A program made the translations under genes and the position numbers. Positions 7,759 to 15,243 of a stretch of 64,000 nucleotides of DNA are shown piece by piece (within the stretch, counting starts at the first letter, position 1; each line of letters begins with the position of its first letter). A model generated the notes under the pieces. The model was not told the DNA's origin and made no database searches. It worked only from the letters and a program-made list of their open reading frames with translations. This DNA comes from UBA9732 sp963599445 (GTDB lineage: Bacteria > Spirochaetota > Spirochaetia > Sphaerochaetales > Sphaerochaetaceae). The stretch is from NCBI GenBank assembly GCA_963599445.1, contig CAVBWZ010000001.1, forward strand, positions 142,988 through 206,987, written 5' to 3'.

Positions 7759-10403
7759 TTGGAGCTCTCAAGCACAGACGACACCGCCTTTGCAACCGCA
7801 GCGGCTATCCTTTCCTCCGGCGATGGCTGCACGTTGTCCTTTACCTCTACATTCTCCCTGTAGGGGAACCTGTCGTCTGGGAACGCATACTTGAGGACCT
7901 CTTCCATGTCTCCTACGAGATGGAACTCGATTCCTTCCTTGACGTTGTCTTCAAGCTTGTCCAAATCCCTCTTGTTGAACTTTGGGATGAGGATGGTCTT
8001 CACAAGGTTCCTTCTTGCTGCAAGGACCTTTTCCTTTAGACCTCCAATAGGCATCACCTTGCCCAAGAGCGACAATTCTCCAGTCATCGCCATGTTCTGG
8101 GCCATCGTTTGGTTCGTAATAAGCGAATAGATGGCGGTTGCCATGGTGATTCCTGCAGACGGTCCATCCTTTGGCGTGGCACCCTCTGGTACATGCAGGT
8201 GGACGTTGTTGGAATCGAACCATTTCATGTCTATTCCGTGGTTGGCGGCAATGCTCTTCACATAGGAGAAGGCGATGTTCGCAGACTCCTGCATGACATC
8301 TCCAAGCTGTCCAGTGAGCTTGAGGTCCCCCTTTCCAGGGATGTGCTGTGCCTCAATTGCAAGGACGTCTCCGCCCATCGATGTCCACGCAAGTCCAACC
8401 GACATTCCAGGTCTTGTGGCCCTTATGACTTCGTCTTCATGGAAGATCGGCTGTCCAAGATATTTTATGAGCTTTTCGTCCGTTATCCTGACAGGCCTTT
8501 GGAGAAGGTCCTTGTTGTTGGCTATGTCCTCCTCCGTTGCACCTGCTGCCTTGAGGTCTGCGATTCTGTATTCGTTCTCCACAATCTCCATAGCGACCTT
8601 TCGGTGGATTTTGTCCAGAGCCTTCTCGAAGTTTCTGACTCCAGCCTCGCGAGCGTATTCCTCTGCGATCTTCTTGAGGATCTTGTCCGTGTACTTTACA
8701 TCGGTCGATTTGAGTCCATGCTTTGCGCGGCTCTTCGGTACGAGGTATTTCTTTCCAATGTGAAGCTTTTCGTCGGACGTGTAGCCGTTGAGCTCTATGC
8801 ACTCCATTCTGTCCATAAGAGGGCGGGGGATTGTGTCCGTCGTGTTCGCAGTCACGATGAAGAGCACGTTGGAGACATCGAACGGGATGTCAAGGTAATG
8901 GTCCCTGAACGTGGTGTTCTGCTCTGGGTCCAGCACCTCCAGAAGAGCGGCTGCCGGATCTCCTTGGTTGGAGACCGTCATCTTGTCTATCTCGTCTATC
9001 ACGAAGACCGGGTTCTTGGTCTTCGTTACCTTGAGCCCCTTTATGACCTGGCCCGGCATTGCTCCAATGTACGTTCTTCTATGGCCCTTTATCTCTGCTT
9101 CGTCGCGCATTCCACCAACGGAGAACCTGTAGTACTTCTTGTTTAGGGCCTTTGCAATCGATATTCCAATGGATGTCTTTCCCGTTCCAGGAGGGCCAAC
9201 GAGGCATATTATGGAACCCTTGGTGTCGTTCTTGAGCTTTCTAACCGCAAGGAACTCAAGGATCCTCTCCTTCACGTCCTTTATGCCATAGTGATCCTCT
9301 TCTAGGATCTTTCTGGCCTTCTCCAGCGAGAAATCATCAGGGGACATCTCGTTCCACGGCAGGTCAGCAATGGTCTCAAGGTACGTGCGGATAATGGAGT
9401 ACTCCGGATTGTTTGGCTCCATGTTCTGCATTTTCTGGTACTCGTTGAACACCGTCTCATACGCCTCGCCTTCCAGCTTGAGCGCCTTGAGCCTGTCGAT
9501 GAGTCTGGCTTTTGGTTTTGGCCTTCTTTCTGAGCCCGATGTCCCTGTGTTCTGTCCTTCTGCTGTCGAGTCTTCCTGTATGCCGTCCCCTTCCAGGGCA
9601 TCCCTCAGGGAGTCTTCAAGTTCGTCCTCGGTCAAGTCCATTATGTCGTCGTCAGGGGCTCCCAGCTTCTTGAGCTGCTGCCTTACGATCCTAAGTTCCT
9701 CTCTGAGGAAATACTCTCTTTGGCGTGCATCTATCTTCTTCGTCACAAGGGATTGGATCTCGTCGTGCATCTTCTGCACGGTAAGCTCCTCCTCAAGGAC
9801 CTTGAGCACCTTGATTATCCTCTCATGGCCTGAGAGCGTTTCGAGGAACTCCTGCTGCTGATGTCTTGGAACAACGGTTCCCGCCAGGTAGTCCGCAAGC
9901 CTTATGGCCTCTGGAATGTTGGATGCGTTGAATCTCAGGTTCTCCAGAATGAGCGATTTGTCCGCTCTGTAGTTGAGAGCCTCCCTCAGCGCCGCAGTGA
10001 AGGCCTTGTCCTCAGTAGGTGTGAGCTCATCCTCCTGGATGTACTCCACCTGTGCGGTTATGAGACCTCCGTGCGAGAGCATGGCAAGTATCCTAAAGCG
10101 CGCTATTGTCTCTATGAAGAGGCTTTTGGTTCCATAGATGGTGTTTATCTGGTTCTTGACCCTTACGAAGGTTCCTATCTGGTAGAAATCCTCAACGGTA
10201 AGTGCTTTGGACGACTTGTCTTCGTTCTTGAGAAGCACCAGTCCAAAGCCGTTGAAACGCTCTGACTGTTTGACTATCTCTATGTCCTGCTTGTCGGACA
10301 CTTCTATCGTGGTATAGAGACCTGGAAAGACAGGGCATCCCCTCATTGGGATGATTAGTATGTTCTTTGGCAGGTTTTCGATGTTGTTTTCGCTATTTTT
10401 CAT
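7755..10403 (-). CDS. lon: ATP-dependent protease Lon
   Basis: 882 residues, cytosolic AAA+ serine protease that removes misfolded and regulatory proteins. The order is the N-terminal LON substrate domain (residues ~12-220), a coiled region with an acidic and low-complexity insert (~245-300, including EDSTAEGQNTGTSGSE), an AAA+ module with Walker A GPPGTGKTS, and the C-terminal peptidase with catalytic serine in PKDGPSAG and lysine in GGLKEKVLAARR. Length is at the long end for Lon because of the insert. First gene of the leftward lon-U32-TPR unit. No CIRCE element was seen upstream. Confidence 0.97.
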   Translation of the reverse strand: MKNSENNIENLPKNILIIPMRGCPVFPGLYTTIEVSDKQDIEIVKQSERFNGFGLVLLKNEDKSSKALTVEDFYQIGTFVRVKNQINTIYGTKSLFIETIARFRILAMLSHGGLITAQVEYIQEDELTPTEDKAFTAALREALNYRADKSLILENLRFNASNIPEAIRLADYLAGTVVPRHQQQEFLETLSGHERIIKVLKVLEEELTVQKMHDEIQSLVTKKIDARQREYFLREELRIVRQQLKKLGAPDDDIMDLTEDELEDSLRDALEGDGIQEDSTAEGQNTGTSGSERRPKPKARLIDRLKALKLEGEAYETVFNEYQKMQNMEPNNPEYSIIRTYLETIADLPWNEMSPDDFSLEKARKILEEDHYGIKDVKERILEFLAVRKLKNDTKGSIICLVGPPGTGKTSIGISIAKALNKKYYRFSVGGMRDEAEIKGHRRTYIGAMPGQVIKGLKVTKTKNPVFVIDEIDKMTVSNQGDPAAALLEVLDPEQNTTFRDHYLDIPFDVSNVLFIVTANTTDTIPRPLMDRMECIELNGYTSDEKLHIGKKYLVPKSRAKHGLKSTDVKYTDKILKKIAEEYAREAGVRNFEKALDKIHRKVAMEIVENEYRIADLKAAGATEEDIANNKDLLQRPVRITDEKLIKYLGQPIFHEDEVIRATRPGMSVGLAWTSMGGDVLAIEAQHIPGKGDLKLTGQLGDVMQESANIAFSYVKSIAANHGIDMKWFDSNNVHLHVPEGATPKDGPSAGITMATAIYSLITNQTMAQNMAMTGELSLLGKVMPIGGLKEKVLAARRNLVKTILIPKFNKRDLDKLEDNVKEGIEFHLVGDMEEVLKYAFPDDRFPYRENVEVKDNVQPSPEERIAAAVAKAVSSVLESSK

Positions 10404-10552
10404 AACTTCTTAATATAATGGTTATTCATAATGTTGGCAAACAGAGGTGCGCTTCCGTTTGGTGGGTTCCTGTACATTTGCTTTCTATGACACTTTGCTG
10501 TAAACTGAAAAAGCAGAGTTTGAATTCATATTTTAAAGAATGGAGGTATGCT

Positions 10553-10816
10553 GTGCCTGAATTAAGTCGTTTTGCCGGTATGGTCATCTATCTGCTGTTC
10601 AAGGATAATAGACAGTACAACAAACCTCATGTTCATGTGTACTATGGCGAGTATGAAGCTGCAATATCGATTGATGGAGAACTTCTTGCGGGCTCTCTTC
10701 CCCAAAAACAGTTCAAAATGATAACGGGTTGGCTTGCCTTCCATGAAGAGGAAGCTTATAAGGCATGGAATCAGGCTGTTAAGGGCGAACATTTTGACAA
10801 AATTAAGCCTATGTAA
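10553..10816 (+). CDS. DUF4160 protein
   Basis: 87 residues starting at a GTG preceded by GGAGGT five bases upstream; an earlier in-frame start lacks such a site. The sequence FAGMVIYLLFKDNRQYNKPH, then VHVYYGEYEAAISIDGELLAG, matches the DUF4160 pattern with its PHxHVxY core. DUF4160 genes are commonly paired with DUF2442 genes, as here (next gene 15 bases on), and are suspected toxin-antitoxin modules. No biochemical role is established that I can point to. Confidence 0.78.
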   Translation: MPELSRFAGMVIYLLFKDNRQYNKPHVHVYYGEYEAAISIDGELLAGSLPQKQFKMITGWLAFHEEEAYKAWNQAVKGEHFDKIKPM

Positions 10817-10831
10817 TGAGAGGAAAAGAAA

Positions 10832-11122
10832 ATGTATGTCAAAAATGGAATTTGTTATGCAGGGAAGATGGAAGACGGTATCAAAGTTGCAGATGTGAAG
10901 CCTCTCAGAGGTATGATGATGCTTGTCACCTTCTCAACTGGCGAAAAAAGACTCTTTGATGCTTCCCTTCTTACCGGAGGAGCCTTTGAACCCCTCAAGG
11001 ACGAAAAAGTATTCTCTTCGCCTTCTCTTTTCCATGGTGTCATTACATGGAAAGACGGTGCAATAGATATTGCACCTGAAGCGGTCTATGAAGACAGTTA
11101 TGCTTATACAAGCAATGCATGA
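10832..11122 (+). CDS. DUF2442 protein
   Basis: 96 residues. The VKPLRGMMMLVTFSTGEKRL, FDASLLTGGAF and PEAVYEDS elements fit DUF2442, a small family often encoded beside DUF4160. It starts 15 bases after the DUF4160 stop with GAGAGGAAAAG upstream, so the two are co-transcribed. It is the candidate antitoxin or partner. The pair lies between lon and the queuosine-precursor transporter, a plausible boundary of the accessory region to the right. Confidence 0.75.
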   Translation: MYVKNGICYAGKMEDGIKVADVKPLRGMMMLVTFSTGEKRLFDASLLTGGAFEPLKDEKVFSSPSLFHGVITWKDGAIDIAPEAVYEDSYAYTSNA

Positions 11123-11175
11123 TTGAGCAATAAAGAGTTTCGTCCAAATATGCAAAATGCAAGGACATCGGTCTG

Positions 11176-11880
11176 TCAGGTGTCCTTCTCCGTGCGTCTG
11201 AAGCTCTTCCAATCGCTGGGCAGAGTGCCGCCGGAAAGCCATCTCACGCCCCAGTAGCAGAACGGGGTGTCAAGCAGCGCGAACACGACCTTGAAGAGCC
11301 AGTAGGGGATTATGATGGTGAAGAGGAAGCCTGCGGTGTAGGTTTCGTTTATGTGCCAGAAGGCGATGAAGTCGAAAAGGATGGTGTCGAAGAGCTGGCT
11401 CGTGATGGTTGATGCGTTGTTGCGTATCCACAGGTGTTTGCCTTTGGTGACCTTTTTCCAGAAGTCGAATAGGAACACGTCAACGTGCTGCGATATCACA
11501 AAGCTTATGAGGCTTGCAAGCGTCATTCTGAGCGATGATCCAAAGACGGCCTTGTACTCGGGCTGCAGGTGCCATGACTCGTTTGGCTTGACGGCTATGC
11601 ACAGGTTCATCATGAGGAACAGGAATACAAGCATTATGGTTCCGTAGTTGACGAAGAGGGTGGCCTCCTTTCTGCCGTAGACCTCTCCTACGATGTCCGT
11701 TATGAGAAACAGAAGGGGCATGAAGAATATGCCAACCGATACCCTAACTCCTGCGATTGTGGTGATTTTCGTGCCCAAAACGTTGACTATGACCATTGAT
11801 GCTATGAAAAGGGCAAAGAGAAAATCCCTTTTGCGGGCTTGTTTCTGGTTTGCGATTGCTGTCTTGTCCGTGCCTTCCAT
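11176..11880 (-). CDS. yhhQ: Queuosine precursor transporter, YhhQ/VUT family
   Basis: About 235 residues with six or seven membrane segments. The opening FLFALFIASMVIVNVLGTKI, then FMPLLFLITDIVGEVYGRKE, HVDVFLFDFWKK and WIRNNASTITSQLFDTILF are diagnostic of the VUT/YhhQ family, which imports preQ0/preQ1 for queuosine tRNA modification. I start at 11880 (MEGTDKTA) because GGAAGGA precedes it; an in-frame ATG at 11895 is also possible. The frame stays open ~60 codons further upstream through a 9-bp repeat array, which I judge non-coding. No preQ1 riboswitch was recognised. Confidence 0.83.
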   Translation of the reverse strand: MEGTDKTAIANQKQARKRDFLFALFIASMVIVNVLGTKITTIAGVRVSVGIFFMPLLFLITDIVGEVYGRKEATLFVNYGTIMLVFLFLMMNLCIAVKPNESWHLQPEYKAVFGSSLRMTLASLISFVISQHVDVFLFDFWKKVTKGKHLWIRNNASTITSQLFDTILFDFIAFWHINETYTAGFLFTIIIPYWLFKVVFALLDTPFCYWGVRWLSGGTLPSDWKSFRRTEKDT

Positions 11881-11953
11881 CTTGATTCCTTCCATTTTTC
11901 CTTTCGTTGGCTTGGAGCATAGCAGAAAGGGGCTTTCTGTGCCACTGGGGATT

Positions 11954-12007
11954 CGACCATTGCGACCATGCTCACCATCGCAACCATTTGAACCTTTGCA
12001 ACCATTG
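11954..12007. repeat. Degenerate 9-bp tandem array, six units
   Basis: Six consecutive units of consensus CAACCATTG, from CGACCATTG at 11954 to CAACCATTG at 11999, with 1-4 substitutions each and no indels. It lies just upstream of the transporter start. Confidence 0.7.
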
Positions 12008-12107
12008 CTACAAAACACCAACAGATTCGAAGGATATTTCAAAACAGTGGGGTTTGTGAAGATGGTTGGCATTGTATCTGCGGATTCTAGACCGTTTTAG
12101 ATGGGCA

Positions 12108-12160
12108 AGAGTGGCTAGTTCGCCCAGAATGGCTAGACCGTCCAGTGTGTCTAGAGTGGC
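12108..12160. repeat. Degenerate 18-bp tandem repeat, about 2.9 units
   Basis: Unit 1 (12108-12125) AGAGTGGCTAGTTCGCCC and unit 2 (12126-12143) AGAATGGCTAGACCGTCC share 13 of 18 bases; a third, weaker partial unit follows. Confidence 0.6.
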
Positions 12161-12197
12161 TTGGAACAAAAAACGTTAACTTAAATGAATGGCTTGC

Positions 12198-12225
12198 GGC
12201 GTTGAGAATCTGGCGTTGAGAATCT
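12198..12225. repeat. Perfect 14-bp tandem duplication
   Basis: GGCGTTGAGAATCT occurs twice with no spacer (12198-12211 and 12212-12225), 15 bases before the -35 box of the poly-G promoter. Confidence 0.85.
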
Positions 12226-12239
12226 GGTTTGAAAAAGTG

Positions 12240-12267
12240 TTGACAAATTGCGGGGGGGGGGTACTCT
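12240..12267 (+). promoter_or_regulatory. Promoter with a G10 tract in its spacer
   Basis: A perfect -35 TTGACA (12240-12245) is followed by a 16-base spacer ending in ten consecutive G (12252-12261), then TACTCT (12262-12267) as -10. Loss or gain of a G would change the -35/-10 spacing, the classic layout of a slipped-strand phase-variable promoter. The Shine-Dalgarno and start of the downstream lipoprotein gene follow at 12314-12326. Confidence 0.65.
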
Positions 12268-12325
12268 AGACCAGAAGATTTTGGAGTGGCTTCAGAATCA
12301 TAGACTTTCGAATAGGAGTGAGGAA

Positions 12326-13549
12326 ATGAAAAAGTCTATTGTAGTTGTTGTATTGTTTTGTGTGCTTTCCGTTCTTGTTTCGTGCAAATGCAGACATGAA
12401 TGGAGCGACTCAACCTGTGATTCCCCTCAAATATGTTCCAAATGCGGAGAGCAACAGGGTTCTGCATTGGGACATAGCTTTGGCGAACCATTCGTTGAAA
12501 AAGAGTCGACTTGTTCGGAAACAGGTGTGTCTGTAAAGAAGTGCAGCGTTTGTGGCAAAGAGGAAAGAAGCGAGTTGGCAAAGACAAGTCATACCTTCAG
12601 CGAAGATTGGACGACAACTGAAGAAGAGCACTGGCATGAGGCAACGTGCGTACACACGGAGTTGACACAAGACAGAGGTAGACACGAATGGAACGATGGA
12701 GAGATTACAAAGGATTCCTCTTGCATTGAAGACGGAGTAAAAACCTTTGTATGTAAAGTTTGTGGTCGCATAAGAACAGAAAACATTCCAGCAACAGGAC
12801 ATACCGTTGACGCTGGTGTGATTGTAAATGAGCCGACATGTACCAGTAATGGACTAAAGATATACTCATGTACCGTTTGTGGGGAAGAAATGGAAATTGA
12901 GATTGTTTCAGCAACGGGAGAGCATTCATATGTGAATTATAGATGTTCTGAGTGTGGAATATGGGGAAAAGGGCCTGCTGGAGGCTATGTCTTCTATGAT
13001 TGTGATGCCGACAACGATTCAGGCAATGCCGATGGTCTAAAGTCTTCCGAATGTGGATGGAGGTACCTTGAAGCGGCACCGTCAGATTTGAGTAGTAGTT
13101 ACATCTTTGGTTTTTACATGATTGACAACGGGAGATATCTTGACAATGAGAAAGTTGGAACAGAAAAAGCCATTGGGTCAGGCAAAGCCAATACGGAAGC
13201 CCTTGTTGAGGCTATGGGGGAAACTGCATATGTTGACTATAGAGGATCAGAAAAAGATGTATACGCAGCAAAAGCTTGTGCTGATTATAGCATAACAGCT
13301 GAGGGCGTTGTGTATGATGACTGGTTCTTGCCTAGCAAAGACGAGCTCAATCTTATGTACGTTAATCTGAAAGAAAACGGTCTGGGATTTTCCCCTGACA
13401 AGAGGAATAGATTTGGATTCTATTGGTCCAGTTCTGAGATGGGGTCTGATGATGTTTGGTGTCAGTATTTCGGTGACGGGGATCAGAGCACTAGTGGTCG
13501 TAGTTACATATTTGATGATTATAAGGTTCGTCCTATAAGAGCTTTCTAA
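12326..13549 (+). CDS. Lipoprotein with C-terminal DUF1566/Lcl-type (DGR-target-like) domain
   Basis: 407 residues. The start at 12326 has GGAGTGAGG upstream; the lipobox is LSVLVSC with Cys20. Residues ~22-215 contain four or five modules of the HxW/HxF...CxxC kind (HEWSDSTCDSPQICSKCGEQ, then GHSFGEPF and KKCSVCGKE), probably metal-binding or structural. From ~220 (GPAGGYVFYD) to the end is a DUF1566-type domain with the C-type-lectin-like closing pattern WSSSE...DDYKVRPIRAF. That is the fold and the very C-terminal placement used by variable proteins of diversity-generating retroelements. Likely an outer-membrane-anchored surface protein. It is controlled by the poly-G promoter just upstream. 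Confidence 0.78.
   Translation: MKKSIVVVVLFCVLSVLVSCKCRHEWSDSTCDSPQICSKCGEQQGSALGHSFGEPFVEKESTCSETGVSVKKCSVCGKEERSELAKTSHTFSEDWTTTEEEHWHEATCVHTELTQDRGRHEWNDGEITKDSSCIEDGVKTFVCKVCGRIRTENIPATGHTVDAGVIVNEPTCTSNGLKIYSCTVCGEEMEIEIVSATGEHSYVNYRCSECGIWGKGPAGGYVFYDCDADNDSGNADGLKSSECGWRYLEAAPSDLSSSYIFGFYMIDNGRYLDNEKVGTEKAIGSGKANTEALVEAMGETAYVDYRGSEKDVYAAKACADYSITAEGVVYDDWFLPSKDELNLMYVNLKENGLGFSPDKRNRFGFYWSSSEMGSDDVWCQYFGDGDQSTSGRSYIFDDYKVRPIRAF
13420..13546 (+). other. Candidate variable region (VR) at the 3' end of the lipoprotein gene
   Basis: The last ~42 codons hold the surface-loop part of the lectin-like domain. Between the conserved WSSSE and VRPIRAF, many codons are NNT (TCT, GAT, TGT, TAT, GGT, AGT, CGT, TTT). 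This is what adenine mutagenesis of a template rich in AAT codons would leave. No template repeat is in the window. Confidence 0.4.
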
Positions 13550-13595
13550 ATCGTTCAATGATTCAATGTTCTAGTGTGAAAGGGAGAAAATAGAG

Positions 13596-13856
13596 ATGAA
13601 GAATAGGATATTCAAGTCAGGTGAAAATGTTTACGATGATGTTGTCGTTCCAAATGGTGTCGAAATTTGCGAGACATATGACGAAACCAAAATGTCCATG
13701 AGAATTGAATGGTCAATAAAGGGAGTTAGAAAAGTTCCAATCACTATGACTGTCAATCCAATGGATTTGGAGCAATGGAATCCTTCGGAAGAAGAATTGA
13801 GGAAAATCATTGTTTCTGGATTCATTGATTATGCAAGGCGAAGGGCTAATTTGTAA
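13596..13856 (+). CDS. Hypothetical protein, 86 residues
   Basis: Start at 13596 with GGGAGAAAA upstream. It is a soluble, acidic/basic mixed protein without signal peptide or membrane segment. The motif MTVNPMDLEQWNPSEEELRK and the C-terminal helix SGFIDYARRRANL are visible but I recognise no family. It follows the variable lipoprotein by 46 bases on the same strand and precedes toxin-antitoxin remnants, so it may be another small accessory or antitoxin-like gene. The 163 bases after it hold nothing I can support. Confidence 0.55.
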   Translation: MKNRIFKSGENVYDDVVVPNGVEICETYDETKMSMRIEWSIKGVRKVPITMTVNPMDLEQWNPSEEELRKIIVSGFIDYARRRANL

Positions 13857-14019
13857 TCATAGGACAGTGAGGGCTTCGTTTCATGGAGCTCTCTTTCTTT
13901 TCCTCCTCAGGTGCAAGTTCGCCCTCTGCGGATGCTTTCAAATCAATGTCGTTCTAGTCAAACGAAGAGGTTTGAGATTTTGGATGTTTTGCGTTATCTT
14001 ATAAGTGGAGATATGTGAA

Positions 14020-14232
14020 ATGGAAAAGAAAGCCGTGATGTTCGCCGTTTTCCTAATCAACTCATTGGCTGCATATTACAATCAGACTCCATCCGAGGTA
14101 TATCGTAGACTGGTTGACTCCAAGATTCTGGACGAATACATCATTGCTGGCTACGACGTGTTGCACACACAAGGAACGAAATACCTTGTTGATGATGTTT
14201 CGTCGTTCCTTGCAGAGCGGGAGAGTCAATGA
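14020..14232 (+). CDS. DUF3791 protein (antitoxin-like partner)
   Basis: 70 residues. The sequence FLINSLAAYYNQTPSEVYRR, then LVDSKILDEYIIAGYDVLHT, and the closing YLVDDVSSFLAERE are typical of DUF3791, a small protein normally encoded immediately before a DUF3990 ADP-ribosyltransferase-like toxin. The start at 14020 is preceded by GGAG; a GTG at 14005 is the alternative. Its stop overlaps an ATG that opens a DUF3990-like frame (MMILYHGS) which is cut after a few codons. It is therefore an orphaned partner of a lost toxin here, although a complete DUF3990 gene lies at 32.8-33.5 kb. Confidence 0.75.
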   Translation: MEKKAVMFAVFLINSLAAYYNQTPSEVYRRLVDSKILDEYIIAGYDVLHTQGTKYLVDDVSSFLAERESQ

Positions 14233-14291
14233 TGATTTTATATCATGGTTCTGTGTTCGTTTCATTTTGCATTTGGAAGATATCTGAGTAG
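14229..14291 (+). pseudogene. Remnant of a DUF3990 toxin gene (5' end only)
   Basis: The frame opens with ATGATG overlapping the DUF3791 stop and reads MMILYHGS, the expected first residues of DUF3990 proteins. It then loses all similarity and stops at TAG 14289-14291 after 20 codons. The rest of the gene is not found downstream, so this looks like a deletion with the break near 14252. Confidence 0.6.
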
Positions 14292-14366
14292 ACTGTATTC
14301 ACAAAAAAGAAAATCACATCCTACTTGAATTGGAAAGGTCTATTTGAATACGGCTTCAATTTCTTC

Positions 14367-14395
14367 TTGACATACGAGTTTCCAACCGTTACCTT
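14367..14395 (+). promoter_or_regulatory. Candidate promoter for a small RNA
   Basis: TTGACA (14367-14372), a 17-base spacer, then TACCTT (14390-14395). It is followed within ~100 bases by hairpins and a terminator but no start codon with a ribosome site. Confidence 0.45.
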
Positions 14396-14401
14396 AATCA
14401 T

Positions 14402-14499
14402 GCAGGTACTTGTTACGCTGTATACCTGGGGGCACCGAACGAGAGTTTAAGCGTCATGTAATGGCACCGGTCCCGGGGCCGCCGTCTGGCGGTTTTTTT
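14402..14499 (+). ncRNA. Candidate small non-coding RNA (~98 nt)
   Basis: The interval between the TTGACA/TACCTT promoter and the terminator has a 6-bp hairpin (CAGGTA 14403-14408 with TACCTG 14423-14428), a G/C-rich middle and no convincing coding frame. It does not match SRP RNA, tmRNA or 6S RNA as far as I can tell. It could instead be the leader of the DUF3800 gene with an attenuator. Confidence 0.35.
14479..14499 (+). terminator. Rho-independent terminator
   Basis: CCGCC (14479-14483), loop GTCT, GGCGG (14488-14492), then seven T (14493-14499). It lies 16 bases before the GTG of the DUF3800 gene, so it terminates an upstream transcript or acts as an attenuator. Confidence 0.75.
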
Positions 14500-14514
14500 G
14501 TATGTGGGGCTTTT

Positions 14515-15207
14515 GTGAACATTTTTGTCTATTCCGATGAATCAGGAGTCTTGGATGTTGCCCACAATGACATCTATGTGTTTGGTGGGTTGATAGTACT
14601 ATCATCGGAAGATAAGGAGGAGTGGTCTCGTAGGTATTCTGCTGCTGAAAGAAGAATAAGAGCCAAGGGTGACTATCACAAGAGACAGGAGATAAAAGCC
14701 TCAGTCGTCTCCAACCAAGAGAAACTGGAGCTGTATAAGTCCCTGAATGGATGTCATAGATTTGGAGTCGTTATAGACCAAAAGAAGATAAACCACCGTA
14801 TATTCGATTCAAAGAAAAGCAAACAAAGGTATTTGGATTATGCTTACAAAATTGGTATGAAAAGAGCCTTTGAGCAAATGATGGACGAAGGTGTAATCAG
14901 GGCCAATGATGTCGAGCATATATATTTCTTTGTAGACGAACACACAACAGCGACAGATGGCAGATACGAACTTAGAGAAGCATTGGAACAGGAATTCAAA
15001 CATGGGACGTTCAACGGAACATGGGAGAAATTCTTTCCTCCAATATTCGAACAAGTGAAATCCGTAGAACTTGAATATTGCAATTCAGCCGTAAAGATTC
15101 TGGTTCGCGCTGCGGATGTGGTAGCAAACAGGATTTTCTACCTTGCAAGGACGAATTCCTTGGAAAGGCATATCAACAACAAGCTTTATATAACCAGACT
15201 TCCGTAA
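14515..15207 (+). CDS. DUF3800 protein
   Basis: About 230 residues from a GTG at 14515 (VNIFVYSDESG). DUF3800 proteins begin with this YxDESG motif; the later acidic motif FFVDEHTT and the C-terminal AADVVANRIFY (family pattern xADxxA) are also present, so the presumed metal-binding centre is intact. The family has an RNase H-like look and is frequent in phage-defence and mobile regions, but no activity is proven. Frames extending upstream run through the terminator and are rejected. The next gene, a broken PLD-like gene, starts 36 bases downstream behind a good GGAGG, suggesting a former two-gene unit. Confidence 0.72.
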   Translation: MNIFVYSDESGVLDVAHNDIYVFGGLIVLSSEDKEEWSRRYSAAERRIRAKGDYHKRQEIKASVVSNQEKLELYKSLNGCHRFGVVIDQKKINHRIFDSKKSKQRYLDYAYKIGMKRAFEQMMDEGVIRANDVEHIYFFVDEHTTATDGRYELREALEQEFKHGTFNGTWEKFFPPIFEQVKSVELEYCNSAVKILVRAADVVANRIFYLARTNSLERHINNKLYITRLP

Positions 15208-15243
15208 CCTGGAACCTTTTGAATATTTTTGGAGGATATACAA

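Noticed and set aside
8109..9146. 345-codon open frame on the plus strand
   Set aside because: It lies wholly inside lon on the opposite strand, has no ribosome site and no recognisable motif. It is an antisense shadow.
11896..12072. N-terminal extension of the queuosine-precursor transporter
   Set aside because: The extra ~60 residues are the translation of a 9-bp repeat array and have no counterpart in the family. An SD-led start lies downstream.
11881..12120. preQ1 riboswitch upstream of the transporter
   Set aside because: Expected from function, but no preQ1 aptamer pattern was found on the minus strand. The region is repeats.
13810..14004. 64-codon frame overlapping the end of the 86-residue gene
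   Set aside because: It overlaps a better-supported gene and lacks a ribosome site.
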